A stretch of 64,000 nucleotides of DNA from JBAZWV01 sp041660225 (GCA_041660225.1 JBAZWV010000001.1:248001-312000); one strand, 5' to 3'. Numbered from the stretch's first letter, positions 26,189-34,953 are shown. Program-made: numbers and translations. Notes: generated by a model not told the origin, from the sequence alone.

Positions 26189-27481
26189 TTACGGCTCCAA
26201 TCGATTGATCAGTCGCGGGAACGGAATCGTCTCGCGGACGTGCTGCAGGCCGCAGATCCAGGCGACGATGCGTTCGAGGCCGTAGCCGAAACCGGAGTGC
26301 GGGACGGAGCCGTATTTGCGGAGATCGAGATACCAACGGAAGGCGTCTTCAGGAAGCTTGTGTTCGCGAACACGTTCGAGGAGTGCGTCGTAATTGTCTT
26401 CACGCTGCGAACCGCCGATGATTTCACCGTAGCCTTCCGGTGCGAGCAAGTCGCTGTTCAACACGCGCGTCGGATCGGACGGATCGCGTTTCATGTAAAA
26501 CGCTTTCACGACCGTCGGATATTTTTCGATGAAGATCGGTTTGTCGAATTGTTTCGTCAGCAACGTTTCATCGTCCGCACCAAGATCGTCCATGTCGCCA
26601 ATGTCGCTTCCGAGTTCCCGAAGTTTCTTGATCGCTTCGGCGTGTGTGAGTCGCGGAAACGGCGCGCTGACGTTTTGAAGCGGCGCGACATCGCGTTCGA
26701 GAATCTTCAGTTCCTGCTGACACGTTTCGAGAACGCGCTTCACGATAAACGAAATCAACTCTTCCTGAATCTTCATGTTGCCTTCGTGATCCACAAACGC
26801 GGCTTCGGCATCCATCATCCAAAATTCGGTGAGATGGCGACGCGTTTTTGATTTCTCCGCGCGGAAGACGGGACCGAAATCGAAACAACGCCCGACAGAT
26901 GCGATCGCGGCTTCGAGATAGAGTTGTCCGGATTGCGTGAGATACGCTTTACGATCTTCGAAATAATCGACTTCGAACAATTCCGTCGTGCCCTCGCAGG
27001 CGTTCGGCGTGAAGATCGGCGCGTCGATTTTCGTGAAATCGTGATCGCGCATCCAGTCGTAGGTCGCGTGGATGATCGCATCGCGCACGCGCTGCACGGC
27101 CCACTGCGACGGCGCACGCAACCAGAGATGGCGGTTGTCGAGCAAAAAATCCGGGCCGTGTTCTTTTTTGCCAATCGGATATTCTTCCGCTTTCTGGATC
27201 AACTCGACCTTCGTTGCTTGGAGCTCGAAGACGCCTTCCTGTTTCGGATGTTTCGAAACTGTTCCCGTCACGATGACAGATGATTCGATCGTCGCTTCGA
27301 CCGCCGCGTTCCACGAGGCTTCATTGACGTTCTGCTTTGCAACGACGGCCTGCGTAAAACCGGACCCGTCACGGATCTGCAAAAAGGCGATACTCCCCGA
27401 TGAACGGACGTTATGCGCCCAGCCTTTGACCGTCACTTCGCTGCCGATGTGATCCGGAAACTTCGAAATCAAGGTGACCAT
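26189..27481 (-). CDS. asnS: Asparaginyl-tRNA synthetase
   Basis: 430 residues, class II. OB domain (about 10-100), motif 2 GPVFRAEKSKTRRHLTEFW, the AsnRS-type IIGGSQRE loop, and motif 3 GFGYGLERIVAW. Charges tRNA-Asn directly. Its presence beside a separate aspS implies that an Asp-tRNA-Asn amidation route is not required. Confidence 0.95.
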   Translation of the reverse strand: MVTLISKFPDHIGSEVTVKGWAHNVRSSGSIAFLQIRDGSGFTQAVVAKQNVNEASWNAAVEATIESSVIVTGTVSKHPKQEGVFELQATKVELIQKAEEYPIGKKEHGPDFLLDNRHLWLRAPSQWAVQRVRDAIIHATYDWMRDHDFTKIDAPIFTPNACEGTTELFEVDYFEDRKAYLTQSGQLYLEAAIASVGRCFDFGPVFRAEKSKTRRHLTEFWMMDAEAAFVDHEGNMKIQEELISFIVKRVLETCQQELKILERDVAPLQNVSAPFPRLTHAEAIKKLRELGSDIGDMDDLGADDETLLTKQFDKPIFIEKYPTVVKAFYMKRDPSDPTRVLNSDLLAPEGYGEIIGGSQREDNYDALLERVREHKLPEDAFRWYLDLRKYGSVPHSGFGYGLERIVAWICGLQHVRETIPFPRLINRLEP

Positions 27482-27496
27482 AGTTGGCTCATATTA

Positions 27497-27523
27497 AAGA
27501 AAAACCCCTGTTGTGACAAGGGT
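27497..27523 (-). terminator. Terminator upstream of asnS
   Basis: Minus strand CCCTTGT - CACA - ACAGGGG then TTTTTCTTT. It ends the orphan gene 27540-28451 before asnS begins. Confidence 0.8.
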
Positions 27524-27539
27524 AACGTTTGGAGACGAG

Positions 27540-28451
27540 CTATCGTTTTGAAGACCTGGCGGAGTGGCGCGTGGAACGCTTTCGCTGACGGAGCCAGCGC
27601 TGAAATGCCACCGGTCCCCAGGCGCAGTGGAGAACTCGTTTGCTCCGACGAATCGAGGTCTCGAGCAGAAAGTAGAGCTCGATCCCTTCTTCCGGATCCC
27701 GGTACTGAAGGACGTCGAATCCTCTCATCCCGCCACGACGCAGTCGGTTGATGACCGCCCGCTCATCCAGAATGGAACGGGAACCGTTCACGCGTTCCCA
27801 CGCCGTTGCGATGAGACGACCGAGTGCTCGCGTCGCCATGGAATGCAGGTTGCGTCGCCTGAGCGGATCTTTCTTCTCCTGAGCGATGATGACGTCACGC
27901 TCCAAAGAATCGAGCGCATGCGCCTTGATGAGCGCGTCTGGGTCTCCTGCTCCCGTTTCCATCGGATCAAGCAGAACGCCCATGACCTGTTCGGATTTCA
28001 GAACCCGCTGGGGTTTGAACACGCGACACGCACGCTCGACCATCTCATGATACAGAGCCTCGCAAAGGATGAGTTCCGGCTCCTTGCGCGGCACGGCTTT
28101 TGCCGTACCCCGTTTTGGTGTCGGCGTCCACGTGGACGAAATGCGAGGACGATTGCTCGCAAACGCGGATTTCTTTCTCGCTTTCTTGAGCACATTCGCA
28201 AACGCGGCACGGCTCATGGGCGGATCAACGAATCGGACCGGTTCCGGTTCGGGAATCGATGCAACGGCAGGAATCAATGCGACGATCTTCTCCTCGAGAA
28301 TTTCCTCTTTTGGCGGTTCCGATGTGCGGCGTTTCGGTGCCCGCGGCGGAGTCCATCCTCGCTGCAAAACGCTGTCCGGTGCGCCAAAATGGCGATGCGG
28401 CCCTGGGGCGACTGACGGTCGGACATCAGCGAATGCTTGTCTAAAAAACAT
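27540..28451 (-). CDS. Orphan hypothetical protein
   Basis: 303 residues, no recognised family. The N-terminal 120 residues are Pro/Arg/Ser-rich and probably disordered. A helical, charged domain spans about 125-235. The C-terminus is Arg/Lys-rich, which would suit nucleic acid contact. GAGGG precedes the ATG, and in the leader CTCGTT (28498-28493) pairs with AACGAG (28462-28457), covering part of that site. Own promoter and terminator. No function inferred. Confidence 0.75.
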   Translation of the reverse strand: MFFRQAFADVRPSVAPGPHRHFGAPDSVLQRGWTPPRAPKRRTSEPPKEEILEEKIVALIPAVASIPEPEPVRFVDPPMSRAAFANVLKKARKKSAFASNRPRISSTWTPTPKRGTAKAVPRKEPELILCEALYHEMVERACRVFKPQRVLKSEQVMGVLLDPMETGAGDPDALIKAHALDSLERDVIIAQEKKDPLRRRNLHSMATRALGRLIATAWERVNGSRSILDERAVINRLRRGGMRGFDVLQYRDPEEGIELYFLLETSIRRSKRVLHCAWGPVAFQRWLRQRKRSTRHSARSSKR

Positions 28452-28501
28452 GCACCCTCGTTACTCGGGAGTGGTTGGGTTGATAAGAAAAGAACGAGTA
28501 C

Positions 28502-28530
28502 ATCTCACCAAGAATGGGACCTCGCGTCAA
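28502..28530 (-). promoter_or_regulatory. Promoter of gene 27540-28451
   Basis: Minus strand TTGACG (28530-28525), 17 bp, TGAGAT (28507-28502), just past the recO stop. Confidence 0.55.
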
Positions 28531-28534
28531 TCAA

Positions 28535-29203
28535 TCATGCGAGCAGTGCACGCAACATGAACGGTCCGCGTGGAGCGGTTTCAAGCGGCGTTTGACGAAC
28601 AGCATCTTCGATCCAATTCGACGCGGCATTCAAGATATCGACGGTCGCCGTCACGCGGACAATGTCGGCGAGTGGAGCACGACGGGCGAACGAGATGAGC
28701 GCAGCTGCGCGCGGTAATTCACCATCGTAAGACGAAAGCGGCGGACCGAAACCAAGCAGATCGAGAAGTTTGAGCGTCGCGGCAGCGAGAAGAAGGCGTG
28801 CGCGTTCGGAACTTGGTTCGAGCGGAAAATGAAAACAGACGCGACGCACTTCGAGAAGCAAATCGAAAATGCGCGCATCGCTCACACCCTGACGAAGCAA
28901 TGAAATTACAAGATCATGGAACGCTCCGAGGACCGCGTAGCCGCCGAGTGTCGGATCTAGAGGACGAGCACGGTCGAGAGAACGTGCAACCGCGAGTTTA
29001 TCAAACGTCACTCCTTTCGCGATCATCACGTCGACAAGTGAAAACGGTTCAAGATGCCCTGCCTGTTTTGCACTCTTGAGCGACGATCCGCGCGCGACGG
29101 CCTGAAGCAACCCATGCTCGCGACCGTACAAGGTGTATCGCCGATCCTGTTCGCGGAACGGTTCTTTCTTCAAAACGATCGCAAGATCACGAAGATACGG
29201 CAT
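28535..29203 (-). CDS. recO: DNA repair protein RecO
   Basis: 222 residues. N-terminal OB domain (about 1-80, AIVLKKEPFREQDRRYTLYGREHGLLQAVARG) and helical C-terminal domain (LLDLLGFGPPL). RecO loads RecA onto SSB-coated DNA together with RecR. No zinc-binding Cys set is visible. It overlaps the ruvX end by 17 bases and closes the secY-distal operon. Confidence 0.85.
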   Translation of the reverse strand: MPYLRDLAIVLKKEPFREQDRRYTLYGREHGLLQAVARGSSLKSAKQAGHLEPFSLVDVMIAKGVTFDKLAVARSLDRARPLDPTLGGYAVLGAFHDLVISLLRQGVSDARIFDLLLEVRRVCFHFPLEPSSERARLLLAAATLKLLDLLGFGPPLSSYDGELPRAAALISFARRAPLADIVRVTATVDILNAASNWIEDAVRQTPLETAPRGPFMLRALLA

Positions 29204-29594
29204 GACGATCGAGCCACGACTGCAAAATCACCGTGGCCGCGAGATCATCGCGTTTGCCCTTCTCCCCTGCAGCCTGTACCTGACGCGCTGCGAGCTGCGA
29301 CGACATCGCTTCGTCTTCTTCGTGAACAACAACTCCCTGCGCTTTCATATCTTCGATAAATAACTTCACTTCTTTCACCTGATCGTTTTCATGTTCGCGA
29401 TCGTGAAGCGGCTTCGGAATTCCGACGACAACGGCTTCGATGTGTTCGTTCGCGATAAGATCGTGAAGCTTACGCAACAATTCCAAACGATCCGTTCCAG
29501 AAATGACCGTCCACGGACTCGCGAGATTCGTGATCGTATCGCCGAGCGCAACGCCGACACGAACCGAACCGTAATCAATACCGAGCATCCGCAT
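29187..29594 (-). CDS. ruvX: Pre-16S rRNA nuclease RuvX (YqgF family)
   Basis: 135 residues, usual length. RNase H-like fold: LGIDYGSVRVGVALGD at the N-terminus (catalytic Asp), VVVGIPKPL, and a C-terminal acidic residue in KRDDLAA. Lies 2 bases after map and overlaps recO. Confidence 0.92.
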   Translation of the reverse strand: MRMLGIDYGSVRVGVALGDTITNLASPWTVISGTDRLELLRKLHDLIANEHIEAVVVGIPKPLHDREHENDQVKEVKLFIEDMKAQGVVVHEEDEAMSSQLAARQVQAAGEKGKRDDLAATVILQSWLDRHAVSS

Positions 29595-29596
29595 AA

Positions 29597-30376
29597 TTAT
29601 GCGTCCGGCCAGGGCGTTACGAGATCAAATCCGCTTTTCGTGACGGCGACCGTGAGTTCAAAATGCGCGGCGGGTGAACCGTCGAGTGTTACGATCGTCC
29701 AACCATCATCTTTCATCGTGACTTTCCAGCTTCCGAGCGTCACCATCGGTTCGATCGCAAGAACCATTCCTTCTTGAAGTTGAATCTTCGGCGCGCGCGG
29801 TTCGCGATAATTCGGAACTTGCGGCTCTTCATGGACCGCGTGACCGACGCCATGACCGACGAGATCTTTCACGATGCCGTAGCCTTTCGGTTTGAGCGCG
29901 TCTTCAACCGCAGCACCGATATCGCTGACCCAACCACCGGCAACGATGACCGAGATACCTTGCTTGAGAGATTCACGCGTAGCCTTCACGAGCTCACGCA
30001 CCTCCGGACGCACATCTCCGACCATGACCGTTGTCGCCATATCGGTTGCAAGCCCTTCGTACCACATGCCGATATCAAGACCGACGATATCGCCGTCTTT
30101 GATCGTCCGATCGGGTTTCGCGAGGCCGTGAACGACTTCTTCATTGATGGAAATACACAACGTGGATGGAAATGCCGGATCTTCCGGAGAAATACGATGA
30201 CCTAAAAATGACGGTCTGCCGCCGGCGGCCACGATCTCATCATGCGCGAGCTTGTCGATCGCTTCGGTCGAAGCACCCACGACGCACGCTTCCGCGGCAT
30301 GCCGAAGCACGCGCGAGAGGATTTCCCCGCCGCGTTTCAGCTTCTCGATTTCTTCCGGTGTTTTGATGAGTGACAT
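29597..30376 (-). CDS. map: Methionine aminopeptidase, type I
   Basis: 259 residues. Removes the initiator Met. Metal ligands are seen in GLDIGMWYEGLATD (two Asp), GHGVGHAVHEEP (His), and the Glu residues of AIEPM and FELTVAV. Follows adk by 9 bases. The secY-adk-map order is ancestral, but the alpha operon genes usually found after map (infA, rpsM, rpsK, rpoA) are not here; ruvX and recO follow instead. Confidence 0.96.
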   Translation of the reverse strand: MSLIKTPEEIEKLKRGGEILSRVLRHAAEACVVGASTEAIDKLAHDEIVAAGGRPSFLGHRISPEDPAFPSTLCISINEEVVHGLAKPDRTIKDGDIVGLDIGMWYEGLATDMATTVMVGDVRPEVRELVKATRESLKQGISVIVAGGWVSDIGAAVEDALKPKGYGIVKDLVGHGVGHAVHEEPQVPNYREPRAPKIQLQEGMVLAIEPMVTLGSWKVTMKDDGWTIVTLDGSPAAHFELTVAVTKSGFDLVTPWPDA

Positions 30377-30385
30377 GCGTGTTTC

Positions 30386-31045
30386 TTACATCGTAAATCG
30401 AAGTTTGGCCAGTTTTTTGGAGATATCCTCGAAGACATACGGGATCGCCTGCTCTCCGTTCACCGTGAGGAGTACCCCGCGCTGACGATAGTAGGACGCG
30501 AGCGGTTCGGTCATAAAATGATACGTCGCAAGACGTGTACGGATCAGATCCTCGGTATCGTCGTCGCGTCGAACGAGTTTTTTGCCGCACAGCGCACAGA
30601 TGCCCGGGCGGATCGGTGGCGCATCGGTCAGATGGTAGACCTGTTTGCAGCCAACGCATTGCACGCGACCCGTGAGGCGACGAATCGCTTCTGCGTCTGA
30701 AATACGGATTTGAAGTGCGAGGTTGATGCGCGTGATGCGATCCAAATGATGCGCCTGCTCGACGTTGCGCGGATACCCGTCGAGGAGGAACCCGCGTGAC
30801 AAGTCATACTTCTTCAGCTGCTGACCGATGATCGCATTGATGATCTCGTCCGGCGCAAGCGCACCGCTCTCAACGTATTTCTTCGCGATTTTTCCCAATT
30901 GCGTTCCGTCCGCAATCTCTGCGCGGAACAATTCGCCGGCGCCGATGAGCGGAATGTCAAAACGATCCGCGAGCAGCTGCGCTTGCGTTCCTTTGCCGGA
31001 ACCCTGTGGACCGAAAATGATGGCGCGTAATCGTTTGTTGCTCAC
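30386..31045 (-). CDS. adk: Adenylate kinase, zinc-LID type
   Basis: 219 residues from a GTG at 31045. P-loop GPQGSGKGTQ, NMP-binding region, DGYPRN, and a LID with four Cys (CVGCKQ ... CALCGK) that should bind zinc. Interconverts AMP, ADP and ATP. The GTGA start overlaps the stop of the presenilin-like gene by 4 bases, so the pair is translationally coupled. Confidence 0.95.
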   Translation of the reverse strand: MSNKRLRAIIFGPQGSGKGTQAQLLADRFDIPLIGAGELFRAEIADGTQLGKIAKKYVESGALAPDEIINAIIGQQLKKYDLSRGFLLDGYPRNVEQAHHLDRITRINLALQIRISDAEAIRRLTGRVQCVGCKQVYHLTDAPPIRPGICALCGKKLVRRDDDTEDLIRTRLATYHFMTEPLASYYRQRGVLLTVNGEQAIPYVFEDISKKLAKLRFTM

Positions 31046-31797
31046 ACGTAGGCAAGAAGAAGGATGACGATCGCGGAAAGCGCGGTCGTTGCGGCGGCGA
31101 CTTGTGTATGGATTGACGTGCCGGGACGAAATGCCGCATACAGTGCGCCCGCCACCGCGCTCGCAAGCACGATGCCGGCCGACCATATATTGATCTGAAC
31201 GAGCGAGAGCGCGACGGCTGCGGGTACAGCGAGTTCGGCGACGCCGATGATCACCTTCCCGTCATCCATGCTGATCTCAAGACGCGGCAGAAAGGTACGC
31301 TCCGGCGTGCGTTCGACGAGCGAGCGCACGGCATGACCGTGAGATCCGGAGACCATATCATACACCATGAGCGCGGCCAATCCTGCGAGGATCGCCTCGA
31401 TTGGCAGCCAGCTCGCGAAGACGAATGCGATCCCCGCAGAACCGATCACGGACGCGACGTTTCGCAGGGTGTGAAATCGAACGGCGAGAAGCGTCACGAT
31501 CGATGACAACACGATCGCCGCCCAAACCGGCAGCACGTATGCTGGAAGCGCCCAGATTCCTGCCAGTGCCGCAATGGCACATGTTCCTTCCCACGCGACG
31601 CGTGCATCCCATTTTCGAACGAAGGAGAGCAGCATTCCGCAAACGAAGATCGCGAGCATCACGAACTGCCAAACGATCCAGTATGCAACCACGCCATACC
31701 CGATCTCGTTGATGAGCAGATAGGCGACAAGGATCGAAAGGCCGCCCGTTCCAAGGATCGCCGCGGGGTAGATAAGGAGGCGTGACGCTCGCTTCAT
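31042..31797 (-). CDS. Nine-TM presenilin/signal-peptide-peptidase-like membrane protein
   Basis: 251 residues with nine predicted membrane helices, the presenilin/SPP count. The sixth helix ends with Tyr-Asp (MVYDMVSG, about residue 147), as in the YD motif. After a short soluble loop the seventh begins IGVAELAVPAA, aligning with the GxGDxxxP motif of this family but with Glu for the catalytic Asp and Ala for the second Gly. No PAL motif is evident in helix nine. Family members cleave peptides within the membrane, often signal-peptide remnants. Encoded between secY and adk. Activity is uncertain; a generic CPR membrane protein is the alternative. Confidence 0.5.
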   Translation of the reverse strand: MKRASRLLIYPAAILGTGGLSILVAYLLINEIGYGVVAYWIVWQFVMLAIFVCGMLLSFVRKWDARVAWEGTCAIAALAGIWALPAYVLPVWAAIVLSSIVTLLAVRFHTLRNVASVIGSAGIAFVFASWLPIEAILAGLAALMVYDMVSGSHGHAVRSLVERTPERTFLPRLEISMDDGKVIIGVAELAVPAAVALSLVQINIWSAGIVLASAVAGALYAAFRPGTSIHTQVAAATTALSAIVILLLAYV

Positions 31798-31819
31798 TTC
31801 GCTTATTAGGGTAGCACCC

Positions 31820-31848
31820 TTGACAAAACCACCGAAATATGGTAGCTT
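31820..31848 (+). promoter_or_regulatory. Promoter of candidate ncRNA 31855
   Basis: TTGACA (31820-31825), 17 bp, TAGCTT (31843-31848), pointing into a region with no reading frame on the + strand. Confidence 0.5.
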
Positions 31849-31854
31849 TATGAG

Positions 31855-31983
31855 GTTGTTTCTTACGTAACGTCAGTGGAAGGTAGGTCAGTTCCCGTAA
31901 AGGTTATATCTGCGGTTTAGTCCAATTACCCTCCCCCTGACGTTTTGTCGGAAACATCAAAAGACCCCATGCGGGGTCTTTTT
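31855..31983 (+). ncRNA. Candidate small structured RNA between secY and the presenilin-like gene
   Basis: About 130 bases bounded by a promoter (31820) and a terminator hairpin with T-run (31959-31983). AACGTCAG (31869-31876) pairs with CTGACGTT (31937-31944). Inside that GGAAGGTA (31878-31885) pairs with TACCCTCC (31927-31934) with one mismatch, leaving a 41-base inner region. No reading frame, no tRNA or 5S features, and no SRP tetraloop motif. It could also be read as the leader of the minus-strand operon. Identity unknown. Confidence 0.45.
31959..31983. terminator. Bidirectional terminator for secY and the candidate ncRNA
   Basis: AAAAGACCCC - ATGC - GGGGTCTTTTT, symmetrical A and T runs. 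Confidence 0.85.
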
Positions 31984-32002
31984 GTATGTCTTGTTTCGTT
32001 GA

Positions 32003-33280
32003 CTAGTACGCGTCGTACTCGCGCATCGTGATTTGCGATTCGACCTGCTTCACCGATTCGATAACAACCGAAACGACAATGAGGAGCGAGGTGCCACCAA
32101 CGGCGAGGAGCTGTGAGCCACCTGCGCCTTGGGCAAGAATCGGAAGGACCGCGATGATGCCGAGGAACGTCGCGCCGAACACGTTGAGACGATTGATCAC
32201 CGCGCTCAAATAGTCGGAGGTCGGCTTGCCCGGACGGATGCCCGGAATAAAGCCGCCTTGCTTCTGGAGGTTCTCCGCGATCTTATCCGGATGGAAGACG
32301 ACGGCGGTGTAGAAGAACGTGAACGCGAACACGAGGATGAAATACAAGCCGCCGTAGACGACCTGGTTCTGCATCGTCGTGATCACCCAACGCGCGACAT
32401 CCGCGACCCATACCGTTCGCGCGCTCACGAAGAATTGCGCGACGATCGAGGGGAACAAGAGAATCGAAATCGCGAAAATAATCGGGATCACACCGGACAT
32501 GTTGACGCGAAGCGGAAGATTGGAGGAGACGCCGCCCGAAAGCGCACCTTGTCCGCGCGACTGGCGGGCATATTGCACCGGCACGTTCCGTTGCGCTTCG
32601 GTCACGAACACCACACCAACGATTGTGAGGAGTGCGATGAATCCGTATACGAACCACGTCAGAAGCTGCGATGAATCGTAGCTGACGAGGAGTTGCGAGA
32701 ACTGCGTCGGAAGTCCGGCCAAAATACCGGCGAAGATGAGGAGTGAAATACCGTTCCCCACTTTCTTTTCGGAGATCAGTTCACCGAGCCACATCAGGAA
32801 GATCGTTCCGGCCGTCACCGTCGCAATGAGAGCGATGAGATTGATCGGATTCGTGACCGTCAGAATCTGGAACTGCGATTGGCGCAAGATCGAGAGGAGC
32901 GCGAACGACTGCAGGATGCCGAGCGGAACGGTCAGGATACGCGTCCACTGGCTGATACGCTTTTGTCCCGCTTCCCCATCTTTCTGAATCGCTTCGAGGC
33001 TCGGGATAATCATCGCGAGCAACTGGAAGATAATGGAGGCGGTGATGTAGGGAGCCACGCCGAGAGCCACGACCGAAAACTTGCTGATCGTGCCGCCCGA
33101 AAACATATTCAGGAGACCGAGCACCTGGTTGGCTTCGAAGAAATTCTTGAGCGCGACGAGGTCAACGCCCGGGAGCGGGATGTGGGCCACGACGCGGAAG
33201 AGCACCATGGCAGCGAACACGAACAGAAAGCCGCCTCGGATCTCCTTGATGCGCCACGCGGCCTGGAGTTTTTCCCACAT
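32003..33280 (-). CDS. secY: Preprotein translocase subunit SecY
   Basis: 425 residues, ten membrane segments, with the plug-region GGTISKFSVVALGVAPYITASIIFQLL and the cytoplasmic loop GIRPGKPTSDYL. Forms the protein-conducting channel. Last gene of the spc operon, 19 bases after rplO. Confidence 0.97.
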   Translation of the reverse strand: MWEKLQAAWRIKEIRGGFLFVFAAMVLFRVVAHIPLPGVDLVALKNFFEANQVLGLLNMFSGGTISKFSVVALGVAPYITASIIFQLLAMIIPSLEAIQKDGEAGQKRISQWTRILTVPLGILQSFALLSILRQSQFQILTVTNPINLIALIATVTAGTIFLMWLGELISEKKVGNGISLLIFAGILAGLPTQFSQLLVSYDSSQLLTWFVYGFIALLTIVGVVFVTEAQRNVPVQYARQSRGQGALSGGVSSNLPLRVNMSGVIPIIFAISILLFPSIVAQFFVSARTVWVADVARWVITTMQNQVVYGGLYFILVFAFTFFYTAVVFHPDKIAENLQKQGGFIPGIRPGKPTSDYLSAVINRLNVFGATFLGIIAVLPILAQGAGGSQLLAVGGTSLLIVVSVVIESVKQVESQITMREYDAY

Positions 33281-33299
33281 ACAGGTGTTTGGTTAACGA

Positions 33300-33815
33300 T
33301 TAGGCTTTCTTGCCCTTGGTCTTGGCTTTCCCGCCCTTGGTCTTTTCATCCTTCTTCTTGTAATCGACGTTGGCTTTTTCAAATGATCCGCCAGCCTTTT
33401 CAACCGCTTCTTTGACCGAAGCTGTCGACATGATGCCAACGAAGGTGAGCTTTTTGTCGATCTCGCCTCCGCCAATCATCTTGGCGAGGACGGCGCTCTT
33501 CGGGATGAGACGCTTCGCTTTGAGCGCATCGAGATCGATACGATCACTGGCGGTGAAGACCGCAGCAACGCGACCAACCGGAACAGCATACACCGTGGGG
33601 TACATGCTCTTAAAGCCGCGTGACTTCGGAAAACCCAAAAGCATCTGCTTGAGACCCTTGAGCTTCAAGCGCTTGCGACCGCCCGTACGGGCGCGCTGAC
33701 CCTTGGTACCGCGGCCGGCTGTCGTACCGCGGCCGGTCGCATATCCGCGACCGATACGGAACTTCTTGGCGCGCGAACCCTTCTTGGGCGCGATGGTGTG
33801 GAGAGAGAGTGACAT
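33300..33815 (-). CDS. rplO: Ribosomal protein uL15
   Basis: 171 residues. Glycine/arginine-rich N-terminus (KKGSRAKKFRIGRGYATGRGTTAGRGTKGQ) and a globular C-terminal part. The last 30 residues are a Lys/Gly extension beyond the normal end. Only 5 bases separate it from rpsE; the uL30 gene that normally lies here is absent, a CPR hallmark. Confidence 0.96.
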   Translation of the reverse strand: MSLSLHTIAPKKGSRAKKFRIGRGYATGRGTTAGRGTKGQRARTGGRKRLKLKGLKQMLLGFPKSRGFKSMYPTVYAVPVGRVAAVFTASDRIDLDALKAKRLIPKSAVLAKMIGGGEIDKKLTFVGIMSTASVKEAVEKAGGSFEKANVDYKKKDEKTKGGKAKTKGKKA

Positions 33816-33820
33816 AGAAT

Positions 33821-34576
33821 TTATTCAGGCTTGGCCGTGCGAGGCGTTTCTTCTTTCGTCGCCTTCACTGGAGCCTTGAGCATGCGAAGCGCTTTGAACG
33901 TCGCTTTCACGTTGTTGATCTTGTTTTTGGAGCCGAGAATTTTTGATGTCACGTTCGGAACGCCTGCAAGTTCGAGCACATTGCGCACCGTTCCGCCGGC
34001 CTTGATTCCGGTTCCTTTCGGGGCCGGTTTCAGGAGCACGACAGCAGCAGCGAACTTCGCCTCGACCGCGTACGGGATCGTTTCGTTGACGAGCGGGATC
34101 GTGATGAGCGACTTTCGAGCCTGTGCTGTTGCCTTGGTGCTGGCACCGGCGACGTCGAGACCCTTCGCGAGTCCGTATCCGACTCGGCCCTTGCGGTTGC
34201 CGATGACGGACAAGACGCGGAAGCGCATGCGCTTTCCACCCTTGGTCACGCGCGTGACGCGCGCGACTTCGAGGTTCTTTTCTTCGTAGTCGGATTCAAC
34301 CTGCATGTCGCCCGGACGTCCGCCGCGACCACCAGGTCGACCGCCGCCTCCGCGACCACCACGTCCGCCGAATCCACCGCCGCCTCCGCGACCACCAAAA
34401 CCGCCGCGGCCAGCTTGGCCACGCGGACCTCCTGCGTTGCCGCGAGGAGCAGCGGCTGCCGGTGCAGGTGCTGCCGGAGCTGAAGCTGCAACCGGAGCTT
34501 CCGGAGCCGCCGTGGGCTCGACGGGAGCGGGAGTCGCTTCCGGGGTCGTTTCTTCCTTCAAAATTTCGTCAGACAT
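33821..34576 (-). CDS. rpsE: Ribosomal protein uS5 with Ala/Pro and RGG-type N-terminal extension
   Basis: 251 residues from the ATG at 34576 (MSDEILKEE); normal uS5 is about 165. The conserved core starts near residue 95 (EKNLEVARVTRVTKGGKRMRF) and contains VGYGLAKG and KPAPKGTGIKAGG. Residues 10-50 are Ala/Pro/Glu-rich, and 50-90 are a Gly/Arg tract with repeated GGRGG units. The core looks functional. Confidence 0.96.
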   Translation of the reverse strand: MSDEILKEETTPEATPAPVEPTAAPEAPVAASAPAAPAPAAAAPRGNAGGPRGQAGRGGFGGRGGGGGFGGRGGRGGGGRPGGRGGRPGDMQVESDYEEKNLEVARVTRVTKGGKRMRFRVLSVIGNRKGRVGYGLAKGLDVAGASTKATAQARKSLITIPLVNETIPYAVEAKFAAAVVLLKPAPKGTGIKAGGTVRNVLELAGVPNVTSKILGSKNKINNVKATFKALRMLKAPVKATKEETPRTAKPE

Positions 34577-34580
34577 ATGG

Positions 34581-34943
34581 TTAGAATTGGAGACCGCCTT
34601 CGCGGGCACCTTCGGCCACCGCTTTCACGCGGCCGTGGTATTTCTTATCTCGGCGATCAAAAACGACCTTCTCGACACCCTTGGCCTTGGCACGCTCCGC
34701 GAGCGTCTTGCCGACCAAAAAGGCGATGTCCGTCTTGGACTTCTTTTCGCCCTTCACATCCACATCGGCATCCGAAGCAGCGGCAATCGTTTTGCCGAGC
34801 GTGTCGTCGATGATCTGCGCGTAGGTGTGCGAAAGCGAACGGCGAACGGCAAGACGAGGACGTTCGTTCGTCCCTGCGACCTTGGCGCGCACGCGAGCGG
34901 TGCGGCGCGTACGGGTTTGTTGCTTCAACGTTTCTCGGTTCAT
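34581..34943 (-). CDS. rplR: Ribosomal protein uL18
   Basis: 120 residues, full length. Binds 5S rRNA in the central protuberance: RLAVRRSLSHTYAQIIDD and the C-terminal VVFDRRDKKYHGRVKAVAEGAREGGL. Stop lies 4 bases before the rpsE start. Confidence 0.97.
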   Translation of the reverse strand: MNRETLKQQTRTRRTARVRAKVAGTNERPRLAVRRSLSHTYAQIIDDTLGKTIAAASDADVDVKGEKKSKTDIAFLVGKTLAERAKAKGVEKVVFDRRDKKYHGRVKAVAEGAREGGLQF

Positions 34944-34953
34944 AGTCGTTGGA

